DNA from: Kitasatospora azatica KCTC 9699
GTDB lineage: Bacteria > Actinomycetota > Actinomycetes > Streptomycetales > Streptomycetaceae
Assembly: GCF_000744785.1 (NCBI RefSeq)
Contig: NZ_JQMO01000003.1
Span: forward strand, 3,100,001-3,164,000
Direction: 5' to 3'
DNA length: 64,000 nucleotides
The position numbers and the translations under genes are program-made. Shown here piece by piece: positions 33,178 to 41,078 of this stretch. A model generated the notes under the pieces. The model was given only the letters and a program-made list of their open reading frames with translations, searched no databases and was not told where the DNA came from. Each line of letters begins with the position of its first letter. Position 1 is the stretch's first letter.

Positions 33178-33192
33178 GTTAGGAAACCTAAC
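33178..33192. promoter_or_regulatory. Inverted repeat upstream of the GH18 gene
   Basis: GTTAGG-AAA-CCTAAC, a perfect 6-bp inverted repeat 26 nt before the start codon, followed by TAACCC. A TTGACA at 33138-33143 lies upstream with a poor -10. It is a candidate operator or leader hairpin. Confidence 0.45.
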
Positions 33193-33217
33193 TAACCCAT
33201 GATCTGAAAGGTTGCCC

Positions 33218-34147
33218 ATGGACAAGCGGCTCCGCTCTGGCGTGCTCGTCATCGCCGCCCTGCCGATCGCCCTCACCCTCACCGCCCACCCCGCCCAGGC
33301 GGCGAGCACCTTCCCGGCTCACTACACCGCCCCGTACCTGCAGATCAGTGGCGCGGACGCCGGTGACCTCGCAGCCGACCGCAAGGCGAGCGGAGTGCGG
33401 TACTACACGCTCGCCTTCCTCACTCCGAAGTCCGGCTGCACCCCGATGTGGGAGGACGGCAACGAGGCGCTCGGGGCTTTCACCCCGCAGGTCAGCGCCC
33501 TCAAGGCGGCCGGTGGCGACGTCATCATCTCCTTCGGCGGCGAGGCGGGCGGCGAACTGGCCCAGACCTGCACCTCGGTCGCGAACCTCACCGCCGCCTA
33601 CGCCAACGTGGTCAAGACCTACGGAGTGACCCGCCTCGACTTCGACATCGAAGGCGGCGTCCTGGACGACACCGCGGCCAACTCCCGTCGTGACCAGGCG
33701 CTCGCTGCCCTCCAGAAGGCCAACCCCGCGGTGCAGGTCGACTTCACCGTGCCGGTCGACCCGACCGGCCTGGAGAGCAACGCCCTCAATCTCCTCAAGG
33801 ACGCGAAGAGCAAGGGCGTCAAGGTCAACCTGGTCGACATCATGACCATGGACTTCGGCAACGGTCAGAACGCCCTGAAGGACGCGGAGTCCGCCGCCGA
33901 GGCCACCCACGGGCAGCTGGCGCCGATCTACGGCGGCAGTTCGGCCCAGCTCTGGGGCAAGTTGGGCCTGACCCCGATCGCCGGTCGCAACGACGACAAC
34001 GAGAACTTCACCCAGGCCAATGCCGCCACTCTGGAGAGCTACGCCGCCGCCCGGGGGATCCAGGAACTCGCCTTCTGGGAGGTCGACGGCTACGACAGGG
34101 CGACGGGCTACGCCTACTCGAAGATCTTCAACAAGATCACCGGCTGA
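33218..34147 (+). CDS. Secreted GH18 family protein (chitinase-like)
   Basis: A 309-residue protein with AAAGG 7 nt before ATG 33218. A Sec signal peptide ends at AQA (residue 28). The mature part is a glycoside hydrolase 18 barrel with VIISFGGEAG (103-112, the SxGG motif) and TRLDFDIEGG, whose DxDxE (D141, D143, E145) is the catalytic signature. There is no chitin-binding module. Length fits compact bacterial chitinase or endo-N-acetylglucosaminidase-like enzymes. It would act outside the cell on GlcNAc polymers. The upstream inverted repeat may control it. Confidence 0.9.
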   Translation: MDKRLRSGVLVIAALPIALTLTAHPAQAASTFPAHYTAPYLQISGADAGDLAADRKASGVRYYTLAFLTPKSGCTPMWEDGNEALGAFTPQVSALKAAGGDVIISFGGEAGGELAQTCTSVANLTAAYANVVKTYGVTRLDFDIEGGVLDDTAANSRRDQALAALQKANPAVQVDFTVPVDPTGLESNALNLLKDAKSKGVKVNLVDIMTMDFGNGQNALKDAESAAEATHGQLAPIYGGSSAQLWGKLGLTPIAGRNDDNENFTQANAATLESYAAARGIQELAFWEVDGYDRATGYAYSKIFNKITG

Positions 34148-34178
34148 TCGGGGTCCCGGGCCCGAAGGCCGCCTTCGA

Positions 34179-36500
34179 TCAGGCCGCGCTTGCGATCTCC
34201 CGCGAGGCGGCGACCGCACCGAACCGGCCGGTGTCCTGGTCGAGGACGTAGGTCTGCGCGGTCGCGAAGTCGAAGTACATCCCGACCAGGCGGAGTTCGC
34301 CGGCCTGCACCCGACGCTCGACGGCAGGGTTGGCCATCAACTGATCGAGTTGCTGCACCACGTTGGTGATGCACAGTTGCTCCACCCGGTCGGCGACCGG
34401 TCGGTCCGTGAACTCGGCGGGCACCCGGGCCAGGCGGGCCAGTGATCCGCGCCCGTTGCGCAACCAGCGGGCCAGCGGGGTCGGCCGCCCGGGCCGCTCG
34501 TGGACGCCGTCCAGCAGGGCCTGCATGGCCCCGCATCCGGAGTGGCCGCAGATCGTGATGCTGCGGACCTCCAGCACCTCGACGGCGTACTGCACGGCGG
34601 CCGCCACGGAGTCGTCGGCGGCACCCGGTTCGTGCGGTGCGGGGACCAGGTTGCCGACGTTGCGGACGGTGAACAGGTCACCGGGCCCGCTGCTGGTGAT
34701 CATGCTGGTGACCAGTCGGGAGTCGGCGCAGGTCAGGAAGAGCTGGGAGGGCGTCTGACCCTCACGGGCCAGTCGTGCCAACTCCGGACGGACCAGCGGG
34801 GCGGTGTGCTCCTGGAAGCCGCGCACCCCGTCCAGCAACCGCCCGTGCGGGTCGTCCTGCTGGTCGATGCAGTGGTGGCCCACCCAGGGCGTCCATGCCC
34901 GGCAGCGGTGCGGCCCGGGGGTACTGCCAAGGCGCACGGTGCCGTCGGGGTCCAGCACTTCCTCCTGCTGATGGTTGGTCAGCAGTGCGACCCGGCCGCC
35001 ACGGGCGATGTGTCCGGCCCGCCAGGAGTGCAGAGCCTCGTAGGCGGCGTGGTCCAGGAAGGCGCCGTCGTGGCAGACCGTCACCGGTGCCCCGGCCGGG
35101 ATCGAGGTGAGGGCTCGGGTCAGGCGAGGAACCGATACGAAGGTCAGCGGCCCGTGGGTGCGGACCTCGAAGGAGCCGTCCGTCGTCCTGGCCACGTCGA
35201 CGTGGGCCCGGGTGAGGCGGTAGAGGGCGAGCAGCGTGGCCGTGGCCGCGCCGGCAACCACCCCGAGCGGGACGCCGAGCACCACGACGCCCACCACGGT
35301 GGCGAGGTAGACGGTGAACTCGCGGTGCCGGTGGACCCGCCTGATGTGAGCGAAGCTCACCATCTGGATTCCCACCACCATCACCAGCGCGGCGAGAGCA
35401 GCCAGCGGGATCCGGCGCAGTCCGCCGGTGAGGGCGACGGCGGCGAGCAGCACCCAGGTACCGTGCAGCACGGCGGCCCATCGGCTGCGGGCCCCGGCCT
35501 GGACGTTGGCCGAGCTGCGAACTGCCCCACCGGCCACCGGCAAGCCTCCCAGCGCGCCGGCGACCAGGTTGGCGAAGCCCTGTCCACGCAGCTCACGGTT
35601 GAGGTCCCCCGCGCCACCGCTGAGCCGGTCGACGGCGACCGCGCAGAGCAGGGACTCGACGCTCGCGACCACGGTGACGGTCCCGACCGCACCGAGCAGA
35701 CCCGGCAGTGAGCCGTGCGGCACGGTGGCCAGGCCGTGCTCGCTCCAACTGGGAAGCTCCACCCGGGCCAGCTCGAAGTCGCCCACGATCGCGAGAGCCG
35801 TGCCGGCGGCCACGGCGACCAGGGCGGCCGGTACCCGGCCGAGCAGCGAGCCGAGCAGCCCGGCCCGGCCGGGAAGCAGCTGGAGCCTCGGCCAGCCGTA
35901 GAGCAGGGCGACGGCGAGCAGACCGACTGCGAGCGCCGGCAGGTGCGGGCCAGCGAGCTGGGCCGGCAGGGCGGAGAGGTTGGCCAGCGCCGAACTCTGC
36001 GGCGCGCCGCCCAGGACCACGTGCAGTTGGGCGATCGCGATGGTCAGCCCGACGCCGGCCAGCATGCCGTGCACCACGGCGGGGGAGACGGCCAGCGCGG
36101 AGCGCGCCACCCGCAGGCTGCCGAGCAGGAGTTGGAGCAGGCCGGCCGCGATGGTGATCCCGCAGGTCGCCTGCCAGCCGTATCGGGCGATCAGCCCCGC
36201 CGTGATCACGGTGAGCGCGGCGGACGGGCCGCTCACCTGGAGCGGGCTGCCGCCGAGCAGCCCGGCGGTGATCCCGCCCGCGGCCGCCGCGACGAGACCG
36301 GCCGTCAGGGGTGCTCCGGTGGCCAGCGCGATCCCGAGCGAGAACGGCACGGCGATCAGGAAGACCACCAGCGATGCGGTCAGATCCTGCGCCGCCGGCG
36401 CGCGAAACCTCGGGCCGGCGGTGCCCGGGGGCTCCGGCGGGGCATGGCTGTCCGGGGTGACGTCGATGGGGGGAGGGGCGGCAGGCGTGTGAAGAGTCAT
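34179..36500 (-). CDS. SulP anion transporter fused to beta-carbonic anhydrase
   Basis: A 773-residue fusion. Residues about 35-430 form the SulP transporter core with ten or more helices, including LLGGSPLQVSGPSAALTVI and GLPVAGGAVRSSANVQAG. A STAS-like region around 440-540 holds HGPLTFVSVPRL. The C-terminal ~220 residues are a beta-class carbonic anhydrase: FLTCADSRLVTS and ICGHSGCGAMQALL provide the zinc ligands Cys, His and Cys and the Asp-Arg pair. The protein probably imports bicarbonate and equilibrates it with CO2 at the membrane. ATG 36500 is chosen; an in-frame start 147 nt upstream would add a Pro-rich leader. Confidence 0.92.
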   Translation of the reverse strand: MTLHTPAAPPPIDVTPDSHAPPEPPGTAGPRFRAPAAQDLTASLVVFLIAVPFSLGIALATGAPLTAGLVAAAAGGITAGLLGGSPLQVSGPSAALTVITAGLIARYGWQATCGITIAAGLLQLLLGSLRVARSALAVSPAVVHGMLAGVGLTIAIAQLHVVLGGAPQSSALANLSALPAQLAGPHLPALAVGLLAVALLYGWPRLQLLPGRAGLLGSLLGRVPAALVAVAAGTALAIVGDFELARVELPSWSEHGLATVPHGSLPGLLGAVGTVTVVASVESLLCAVAVDRLSGGAGDLNRELRGQGFANLVAGALGGLPVAGGAVRSSANVQAGARSRWAAVLHGTWVLLAAVALTGGLRRIPLAALAALVMVVGIQMVSFAHIRRVHRHREFTVYLATVVGVVVLGVPLGVVAGAATATLLALYRLTRAHVDVARTTDGSFEVRTHGPLTFVSVPRLTRALTSIPAGAPVTVCHDGAFLDHAAYEALHSWRAGHIARGGRVALLTNHQQEEVLDPDGTVRLGSTPGPHRCRAWTPWVGHHCIDQQDDPHGRLLDGVRGFQEHTAPLVRPELARLAREGQTPSQLFLTCADSRLVTSMITSSGPGDLFTVRNVGNLVPAPHEPGAADDSVAAAVQYAVEVLEVRSITICGHSGCGAMQALLDGVHERPGRPTPLARWLRNGRGSLARLARVPAEFTDRPVADRVEQLCITNVVQQLDQLMANPAVERRVQAGELRLVGMYFDFATAQTYVLDQDTGRFGAVAASREIASAA

Positions 36501-36811
36501 GGCTTCCCGTCTTTCCGGGGGAACGAACGCAGTCAAGTCCGCTGGCGGAGCTGGGGGTCGGATCGGCTGTCGTAGTCGCGACGGTGGGGCGGGATGGTGT
36601 GGCGCCGCGCCGACGGGCGGGGCGAGCTCACGGACCATCAGTCTCATCGGGTCTCGGTGCTCAAGCCCGGCCGTAGCTTCGATGCATCAAGACTTGGTAA
36701 ACGGTGAGTAATGGAAGCTTTGCATAGCGTAAGTGTGTGCGGGAGTCCTGGGGCTCAGATTCACTCCTGCGGGTGGCGTGCGGGACCAGCGGAGCGCCGT
36801 CGGTGGACGAC
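36501..36811. other. Intergenic region upstream of the SulP fusion gene
   Basis: It contains an AT-richer stretch (about 36665-36745), the likely promoter of the minus-strand transporter gene, and a GATGCATC palindrome near 36682. I see no gene in it. Confidence 0.5.
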
Positions 36812-36859
36812 CGAGGGGCCGGCGCCCGCATCCGGATGGATACGGGCGCCGGCCCCTCG
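36812..36859. terminator. Terminator after the CooC-like gene
   Basis: Perfect 17-bp GC-rich stem (36812-36828 with 36843-36859) and a 14-nt loop, 59 nt past the stop codon of the minus-strand ATPase gene. Confidence 0.8.
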
Positions 36860-36917
36860 CTGGGCCGAACTCGGCTGGCGGTGCTCGGCAGACGCTCCTG
36901 CTCGCTCGGGCCCCGGG

Positions 36918-37937
36918 TCAGACCCGAGCGGCGGCCTCGTCGTGCACCTCGCTCGCGGCGGCCTCGCTCGGCGGCGCCGCGTGCAGGACGAAGGAGGGGT
37001 CGACCTGGGTCGCCAGGTCGGTGCCGGCCTTGGCGTTCCCCCAGCTCTCGGCATTGCGAAGGTGGAAGTGCACGGCCTGCTGGGTGTACTTGTGGGCATC
37101 CCGGGCGTCGTACGCGGCATCCACCTGGTCGCGCAGCCGCTCCAGTACCGCCCGGTTCTCCGGCTCGAGCGCGTTGAGGGCGGGCTCGGCGCCCTGCTCC
37201 AAGCGGCGGACCCACTCCGAGTGGCCGAATGCGGCCAGCAGGTCCTCGCCCACCTCGCGGCGCAGGAAGGCCAGATCCTCGGCTCCCTGGACCTTGTTGC
37301 CGACGACCTTGAGCCTGACGCCGAAGTCCCGCGCGTACTCCTTGTACTGGCGGTAGACGGAGACCCCCTTCCGGGTGGGCTCGGCCACCAGGAAGGTGAG
37401 GTCGAAGCGGGTGAACAGGCCCGAGGCGAAGGAGTCCGAGCCTGCCGTCATGTCGGTGACCACGTACTCGTCCGGGCCGTCCACCAGATGGTTGAGCAGC
37501 AACTCCACCGCGCCGACCTTGGAGTGGTAGCAGGCGACGCCGAGATCCTCCTCGGTGAAGGTGCCGGTGACGAGCAGTCGCACCGAGTCCTCGTCGAGTG
37601 CCACCGGCCGCGCACAGGCCGCGTAGACCGGATTCTCCTCCACGATCCGCAGCAGCCGGGATCCGTGGCCGGGTGGCGTGGTCTTGATCATCGCCTCCGC
37701 GGAGGCGATCCGCGGGTTGCTGCCGCGCAGGTACTCCTTGATCTCCGGGAGGTGGGCGCCGAGCGAGGGCAGCCGGGCGGCCTGATCGTCGCTCAGACCG
37801 AGGGCGGGGCCGAGGTGCTGGTTGATGTCGGCGTCCACCGCGATGACCGGGCGGCCGGTGGCTGCCAGATGGCGGATGAACAGTGCCGACAGTGTGGTCT
37901 TCCCACTGCCGCCCTTGCCGACGAAGGCGATCTTCAT
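36918..37937 (-). CDS. CooC/MinD-like metal-maturation ATPase
   Basis: A 339-residue SIMIBI-class P-loop protein starting MKIAFVGKGGSGKTTLSALF (deviant Walker A GKGGSGKTT at 7-15), then IAVDADINQHLGPALG and EYVVTDMTAGSDSFASGLF (Walker B/switch II). CooC proteins insert nickel into CO dehydrogenase. No CO dehydrogenase or hydrogenase gene is in this window, so the client metalloprotein is unknown. A Fur/Zur-type palindrome lies 56 nt before the start, which supports a metal-related role. The divergent neighbour encodes a Fic-like protein. Confidence 0.85.
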   Translation of the reverse strand: MKIAFVGKGGSGKTTLSALFIRHLAATGRPVIAVDADINQHLGPALGLSDDQAARLPSLGAHLPEIKEYLRGSNPRIASAEAMIKTTPPGHGSRLLRIVEENPVYAACARPVALDEDSVRLLVTGTFTEEDLGVACYHSKVGAVELLLNHLVDGPDEYVVTDMTAGSDSFASGLFTRFDLTFLVAEPTRKGVSVYRQYKEYARDFGVRLKVVGNKVQGAEDLAFLRREVGEDLLAAFGHSEWVRRLEQGAEPALNALEPENRAVLERLRDQVDAAYDARDAHKYTQQAVHFHLRNAESWGNAKAGTDLATQVDPSFVLHAAPPSEAAASEVHDEAAARV

Positions 37938-37992
37938 CTGGACTCCCCGGCTTCGCGCCGTCGAACGCCGTACGGGCTTCGGCGGACTTTTT

Positions 37993-38005
37993 GATAATCG
38001 TTATC
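37993..38005. promoter_or_regulatory. Fur/Zur-like operator before the CooC-like gene
   Basis: GATAATCGTTATC, arms GATAA/TTATC around TCG; on the minus strand CGATAACGATTATCA agrees with the Streptomyces Zur consensus TGAAAATGATTTTCA (as I recall it) at 11 of 15 positions. It lies 56 nt upstream of the ATPase start in a locally AT-rich segment. Confidence 0.55.
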
Positions 38006-38133
38006 GTCTCCGATAGTGGTCATGGTAGTCGGGGTTTAGTGCTCTTCGCCCAAGGGAAGCAAGGATTGCCTCGAACGGGTGATGCCGGGGCTGCTGTGCG
38101 GGGCGGGGCGGCGGAGTCGTTACTCTCGGGTAG

Positions 38134-39054
38134 GTGAGCACTGGAACTGATCCGCTGGCCCCGCTTGCCGAGCTGCCCGGGGTGTCCGAGTCCGTCGCCG
38201 AGGTCCGCAAGGCCGTCGATCGGCTCTACGGCCACCGCGTGATGCGCCGCCGGGCACCGGAGGTCACCTCGGAGGCGGCGATCCGTGGCGCCCGGGCCTC
38301 GGCCGCGCTGGCCGGCGCCGACTGGCCGTTGGAAGAGGTGCGTCGGCGCAGTGACTTCAGCGCGGGGGAGCAGGAGCGCACGGTCGGTGGGGCGCTGCGG
38401 ATTTCGGCCGAGGCCGGACAGCTGCTGAGCGTCTGGCGGACCTCCCCGTTGCAGGTCCTGGCCCGTCTGCATCTACTGGCCGCCGGCGATGCCGCCGTCG
38501 CCGCCGGGCGCCCCCGGCAGGGCGCGGAGCCCGCCGCGGAGCTCTTCCCGTTGGAGCTGGCACCGGCCGAGGGGGTGGCCGCTCCGGTCGACAGCAAGGG
38601 ACACCAGCACCAGCACCCGCAGCCGGGCGCGTCGGCGGCTCTGTCCGCCGCCCCGCCCGCCGCCGAGGCCGCGGCCCGCCTGGACCAGCTCGCGCAGCTG
38701 CTGGCGGCCCGGACGGCAGGCGCGACGAGCGGCGTTCCGGCCCTGGTGGTCGCGTCGGTGGTGCACGGTGAGCTGTTGGCGCTGAGGCCCTTCGGGACGC
38801 ACAACGGACTGGTTGCCCGGGCGGCGCAGCGGATCGTGCTGATCGCCGAAGGGCTCGACCCGAAGGCGATCTGCCCGGCCGAGGTGGGCCTGGTCGAGCT
38901 CGGGACGGCGGCGTACCGCGACGCACTGGCCGGCTACGTGTCCGGAACGCCGGACGGGCTCGCGCGGTGGATCACCCACTGCGGACTGGCCCTGCGACTC
39001 GGCGTGCGCGAGAGCACCGCGGTGTGCGAGGCGATGCAGCGCGGGATGGTCTGA
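38134..39054 (+). CDS. Fic-like protein with degenerate active site
   Basis: A 306-residue protein starting at GTG 38134. The helical core and the segment HGELLALRPFGTHNGLVARA (211-230) align with the Fic motif HPFx(D/E)GNGRxxR, but the catalytic His is Arg (R218) and GNGR is HNGL. AMP transfer is therefore unlikely. A His/Gln/Pro-rich loop (about 155-175) interrupts the domain. The N-terminal segment RGARASAALAGADWPLEE resembles the helix that precedes the active site in Fic proteins. From memory, homologues occur at this place in Streptomyces, sometimes annotated as oxidoreductases. It may act as a pseudoenzyme. Confidence 0.75.
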   Translation: MSTGTDPLAPLAELPGVSESVAEVRKAVDRLYGHRVMRRRAPEVTSEAAIRGARASAALAGADWPLEEVRRRSDFSAGEQERTVGGALRISAEAGQLLSVWRTSPLQVLARLHLLAAGDAAVAAGRPRQGAEPAAELFPLELAPAEGVAAPVDSKGHQHQHPQPGASAALSAAPPAAEAAARLDQLAQLLAARTAGATSGVPALVVASVVHGELLALRPFGTHNGLVARAAQRIVLIAEGLDPKAICPAEVGLVELGTAAYRDALAGYVSGTPDGLARWITHCGLALRLGVRESTAVCEAMQRGMV

Positions 39055-39131
39055 GCCGAGGGAGTCGCGGGACGGGCCCGGGCGCAGGGAACGATGCGGC
39101 CGGGGCGGAGGGCAGCGCCGGGCGCAGAGCT

Positions 39132-39162
39132 GCGGCGACATCCTGACTGCTGATGTCGCCGC
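39132..39162. terminator. Terminator after the Fic-like gene
   Basis: Perfect 10-bp stem (39132-39141 with 39153-39162) and an 11-nt loop, 77 nt after the stop codon. Confidence 0.65.
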
Positions 39163-39484
39163 TGGTACAGCCCTCCAGGTGACCATGCGTGCACCGGATG
39201 TGCCCATCAGGCGGGGATCCTGCCCGTTCGCCTGGTGCGGCGGCCCGTATCGCGGGTCGGCTGCACGTGGGTGCTCGGAGGTTGTACGCGGTCCGTGGGG
39301 CCTGAACTGCGGTGTCGGTCTGACCTCTTCGGGTCCTTCCGGGTCTCGCGGGCCGTGAGTCCTTTGTATCTCGGATCCAGGGCAAACGGAACTCGAATGG
39401 CGAACTCTTTACCTTTTGTCCGTTTTCCTAGCCTCTTGTGCGCCTTCCTCCTGGCTCACTGCCGACGGTGTGCCAGGTGTCGCC
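39163..39484. other. Intergenic region between convergent genes
   Basis: About 320 bp with no supported gene. The part at 39360-39440 is clearly AT-richer than the rest, with T-rich runs on the plus strand. It may be a decayed insert or an unmarked regulatory segment. Confidence 0.4.
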
Positions 39485-40513
39485 TCAGGCTGTCGGGCGC
39501 CGCCGCTTGGCCAGGTGCCAGACCAGCCCGGCGGTGAGGCAGGCGGTCCCGATGGCCACGGCGGCCAGCACCGTGCTGCTGGGAGCCTTGAACTCGGGCA
39601 GCCGGCGGTGCAGTTCGATCGGCCGGTCGAACACCAGAATCGGCCAGTCGCGTGCCACGGCCTCCTTGCGCAGCCCGCGGTCGGGGTTGACAGCCGACGG
39701 ACGCCCGACCGCCTCCAGGAGCGGCAGGTCGGTGACGGAGTCGCTGTAGGCGTAACAGTCGGCCAACTGGTAACCCTCACGCGCAGCCAGTTCGCGGATC
39801 GCGGCCGCCTTGTTCTCCGCGTAGGCGTAGTACTCGATGTCGCCGGTGTAGCAGCCGTCCTCGATCTTCAGCCGGGTGGCGATCACATGGTCGGCTCCCA
39901 GCAGGGCACCGATCGGCTCGACCACCTCGGCACCCGAACTGCTGACAATCACCACGTCGCGCCCGGCGGCATGGTGCTGCTCGATCAGTGAGGCGGCCTC
40001 CTCGTAGATCAGCGGGTCGATCAGTCCGTGCAAGGTCTCGGCGACGATCTCGCGCACCTGCTGCACGTTCCAGCCCCGGGTCAGTGCGGAGAGGTACTCG
40101 CGCATCTTCTCCATCTGGTCGTGGTCGGCCCCGCCCACCAGGAAGACGAACTGCGCGTACGCGCTCTTGAGCACGGCTCGACGGTTGATCAGACCGCCTT
40201 GGTAGAAGGGCCGGCTGAAGGCCAGGGCACTCGACTTCGCGATGATCGTCTTGTCGAGGTCGAAGAAGGCGGCGGTGCGGGGCGGTCCGACATGCGGGTG
40301 TTCGCGCTCGGGGCGGGCTTCCAGGTCGGGCCGGGCGGAAGCCTCCGGACTCGTCGGAGCGGCGGTCGTCGGCAGCCCCGGGAGCTGGTCGGCGGGTGGC
40401 GCCGTAGCCGTGAGCGGGACAATCGTGCTGTCGCTCGGAGCGGCATTCGGAGCGCTCTCCGGCCCGGAGTTCTCGGCACCGTCGGCGATGTCGGCGTTCT
40501 CGGTGGTGTCCAC
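39485..40513 (-). CDS. HAD-IB family phosphatase (SerB-like)
   Basis: A 342-residue HAD superfamily IB hydrolase. An ~80-residue disordered Thr/Pro/Ala-rich head precedes AAFFDLDKTI (nucleophile D85, acid D87). VVIVSSSGAEVVEPI is motif II, and AYSDSVTDLPLLE is motif IV with the metal-binding aspartates. A hydrophobic C-terminal segment, STVLAAVAIGTACLTAGLVW, followed by KRRRPTA suggests a membrane anchor. The mycobacterial homologue Rv3661 also lies beside the 6C RNA and ssd, as I recall, so the neighbourhood is ancient. The substrate is unproven; lipid phosphate is possible. Confidence 0.9.
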   Translation of the reverse strand: MDTTENADIADGAENSGPESAPNAAPSDSTIVPLTATAPPADQLPGLPTTAAPTSPEASARPDLEARPEREHPHVGPPRTAAFFDLDKTIIAKSSALAFSRPFYQGGLINRRAVLKSAYAQFVFLVGGADHDQMEKMREYLSALTRGWNVQQVREIVAETLHGLIDPLIYEEAASLIEQHHAAGRDVVIVSSSGAEVVEPIGALLGADHVIATRLKIEDGCYTGDIEYYAYAENKAAAIRELAAREGYQLADCYAYSDSVTDLPLLEAVGRPSAVNPDRGLRKEAVARDWPILVFDRPIELHRRLPEFKAPSSTVLAAVAIGTACLTAGLVWHLAKRRRPTA

Positions 40514-40635
40514 AGGAACCGAGGATAGATGGCGGTCCCAACGAGGCCGCCATTCGGTGGACCCAAGGGCGTGCTGGTTTGTGTTTCTGGCCGCTCGGGT
40601 ACACCATGGAAGTCACGGATCGTTCGCGACCGTGC

Positions 40636-40716
40636 TAACCCGGTCCGGCTCCTCCCCCCCGAGTCGGACCGTGGATAGACGACCCCCGCTCTCCCCCCCG
40701 GCGGGGGTCGTCGCAT
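40636..40716 (+). ncRNA. 6C small RNA
   Basis: Two adjacent stem-loops, each with a loop of seven Cs: stem 40642-40651/40661-40670 (one G-U pair) with loop CTCCCCCCC, then perfect 12-bp stem 40678-40689/40701-40712 with loop TCTCCCCCCCG. Two hairpins with six or more Cs each define the actinobacterial 6C RNA class (Rfam). The site between a HAD-IB gene and ssd is the conserved 6C position in actinobacteria. The C-rich loops suggest pairing with G-rich ribosome sites of target mRNAs. The ends are approximate. Confidence 0.9.
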
Positions 40717-40934
40717 GTCCGGGCCCGTTTTCAGCGGCCCCGGGGTGAGACCCAAGGGGTGCCCGAGGGGGCTGGGGGTGGCGTTCAGGACGGGATCAGC
40801 GGGAGTGGCATATGCCTCCCATTGTCACTCTGAGTAGTTGTTTGAGCTTGGCTCGGGGACTCCCTGAGAAGAACGTCAATTTACTGAGGACAACTCCCCA
40901 CAAGGGTGAACTGCGTCCGTCCGAGTGAGTTCGG

Positions 40935-40961
40935 ATATCCACATCCCCGGGGTTATCCACA
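40935..40961. promoter_or_regulatory. Pair of DnaA-box-like sites upstream of ssd
   Basis: TTATCCACA (40953-40961) is a perfect match to the E. coli DnaA box, and ATATCCACA (40935-40943) a one-base variant in the same orientation, 18 nt apart. They lie about 120 nt before the Ssd-like gene start. The rest of 40717-41078 shows no gene. Confidence 0.5.
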
Positions 40962-41078
40962 GAGATTCAACGGGCGGCTGACTGATTCGGAACAGAGCGG
41001 CACTGTGATGGCCAAGCAACCGGATCGATGCCTGACCGACGGACCGTCAGTCGGGCATCCCGCACCGGGGAGGCAGCA

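Noticed and set aside
34179..36647. Longer SulP fusion starting at 36647
   Set aside because: The extra 49 residues are Pro-rich with no better ribosome site; ATG 36500 gives the usual SulP start.
40642..40670. Stand-alone terminator for an upstream plus-strand gene
   Set aside because: No plus-strand gene precedes it. The two hairpins with seven-C loops and their position identify 6C RNA instead.
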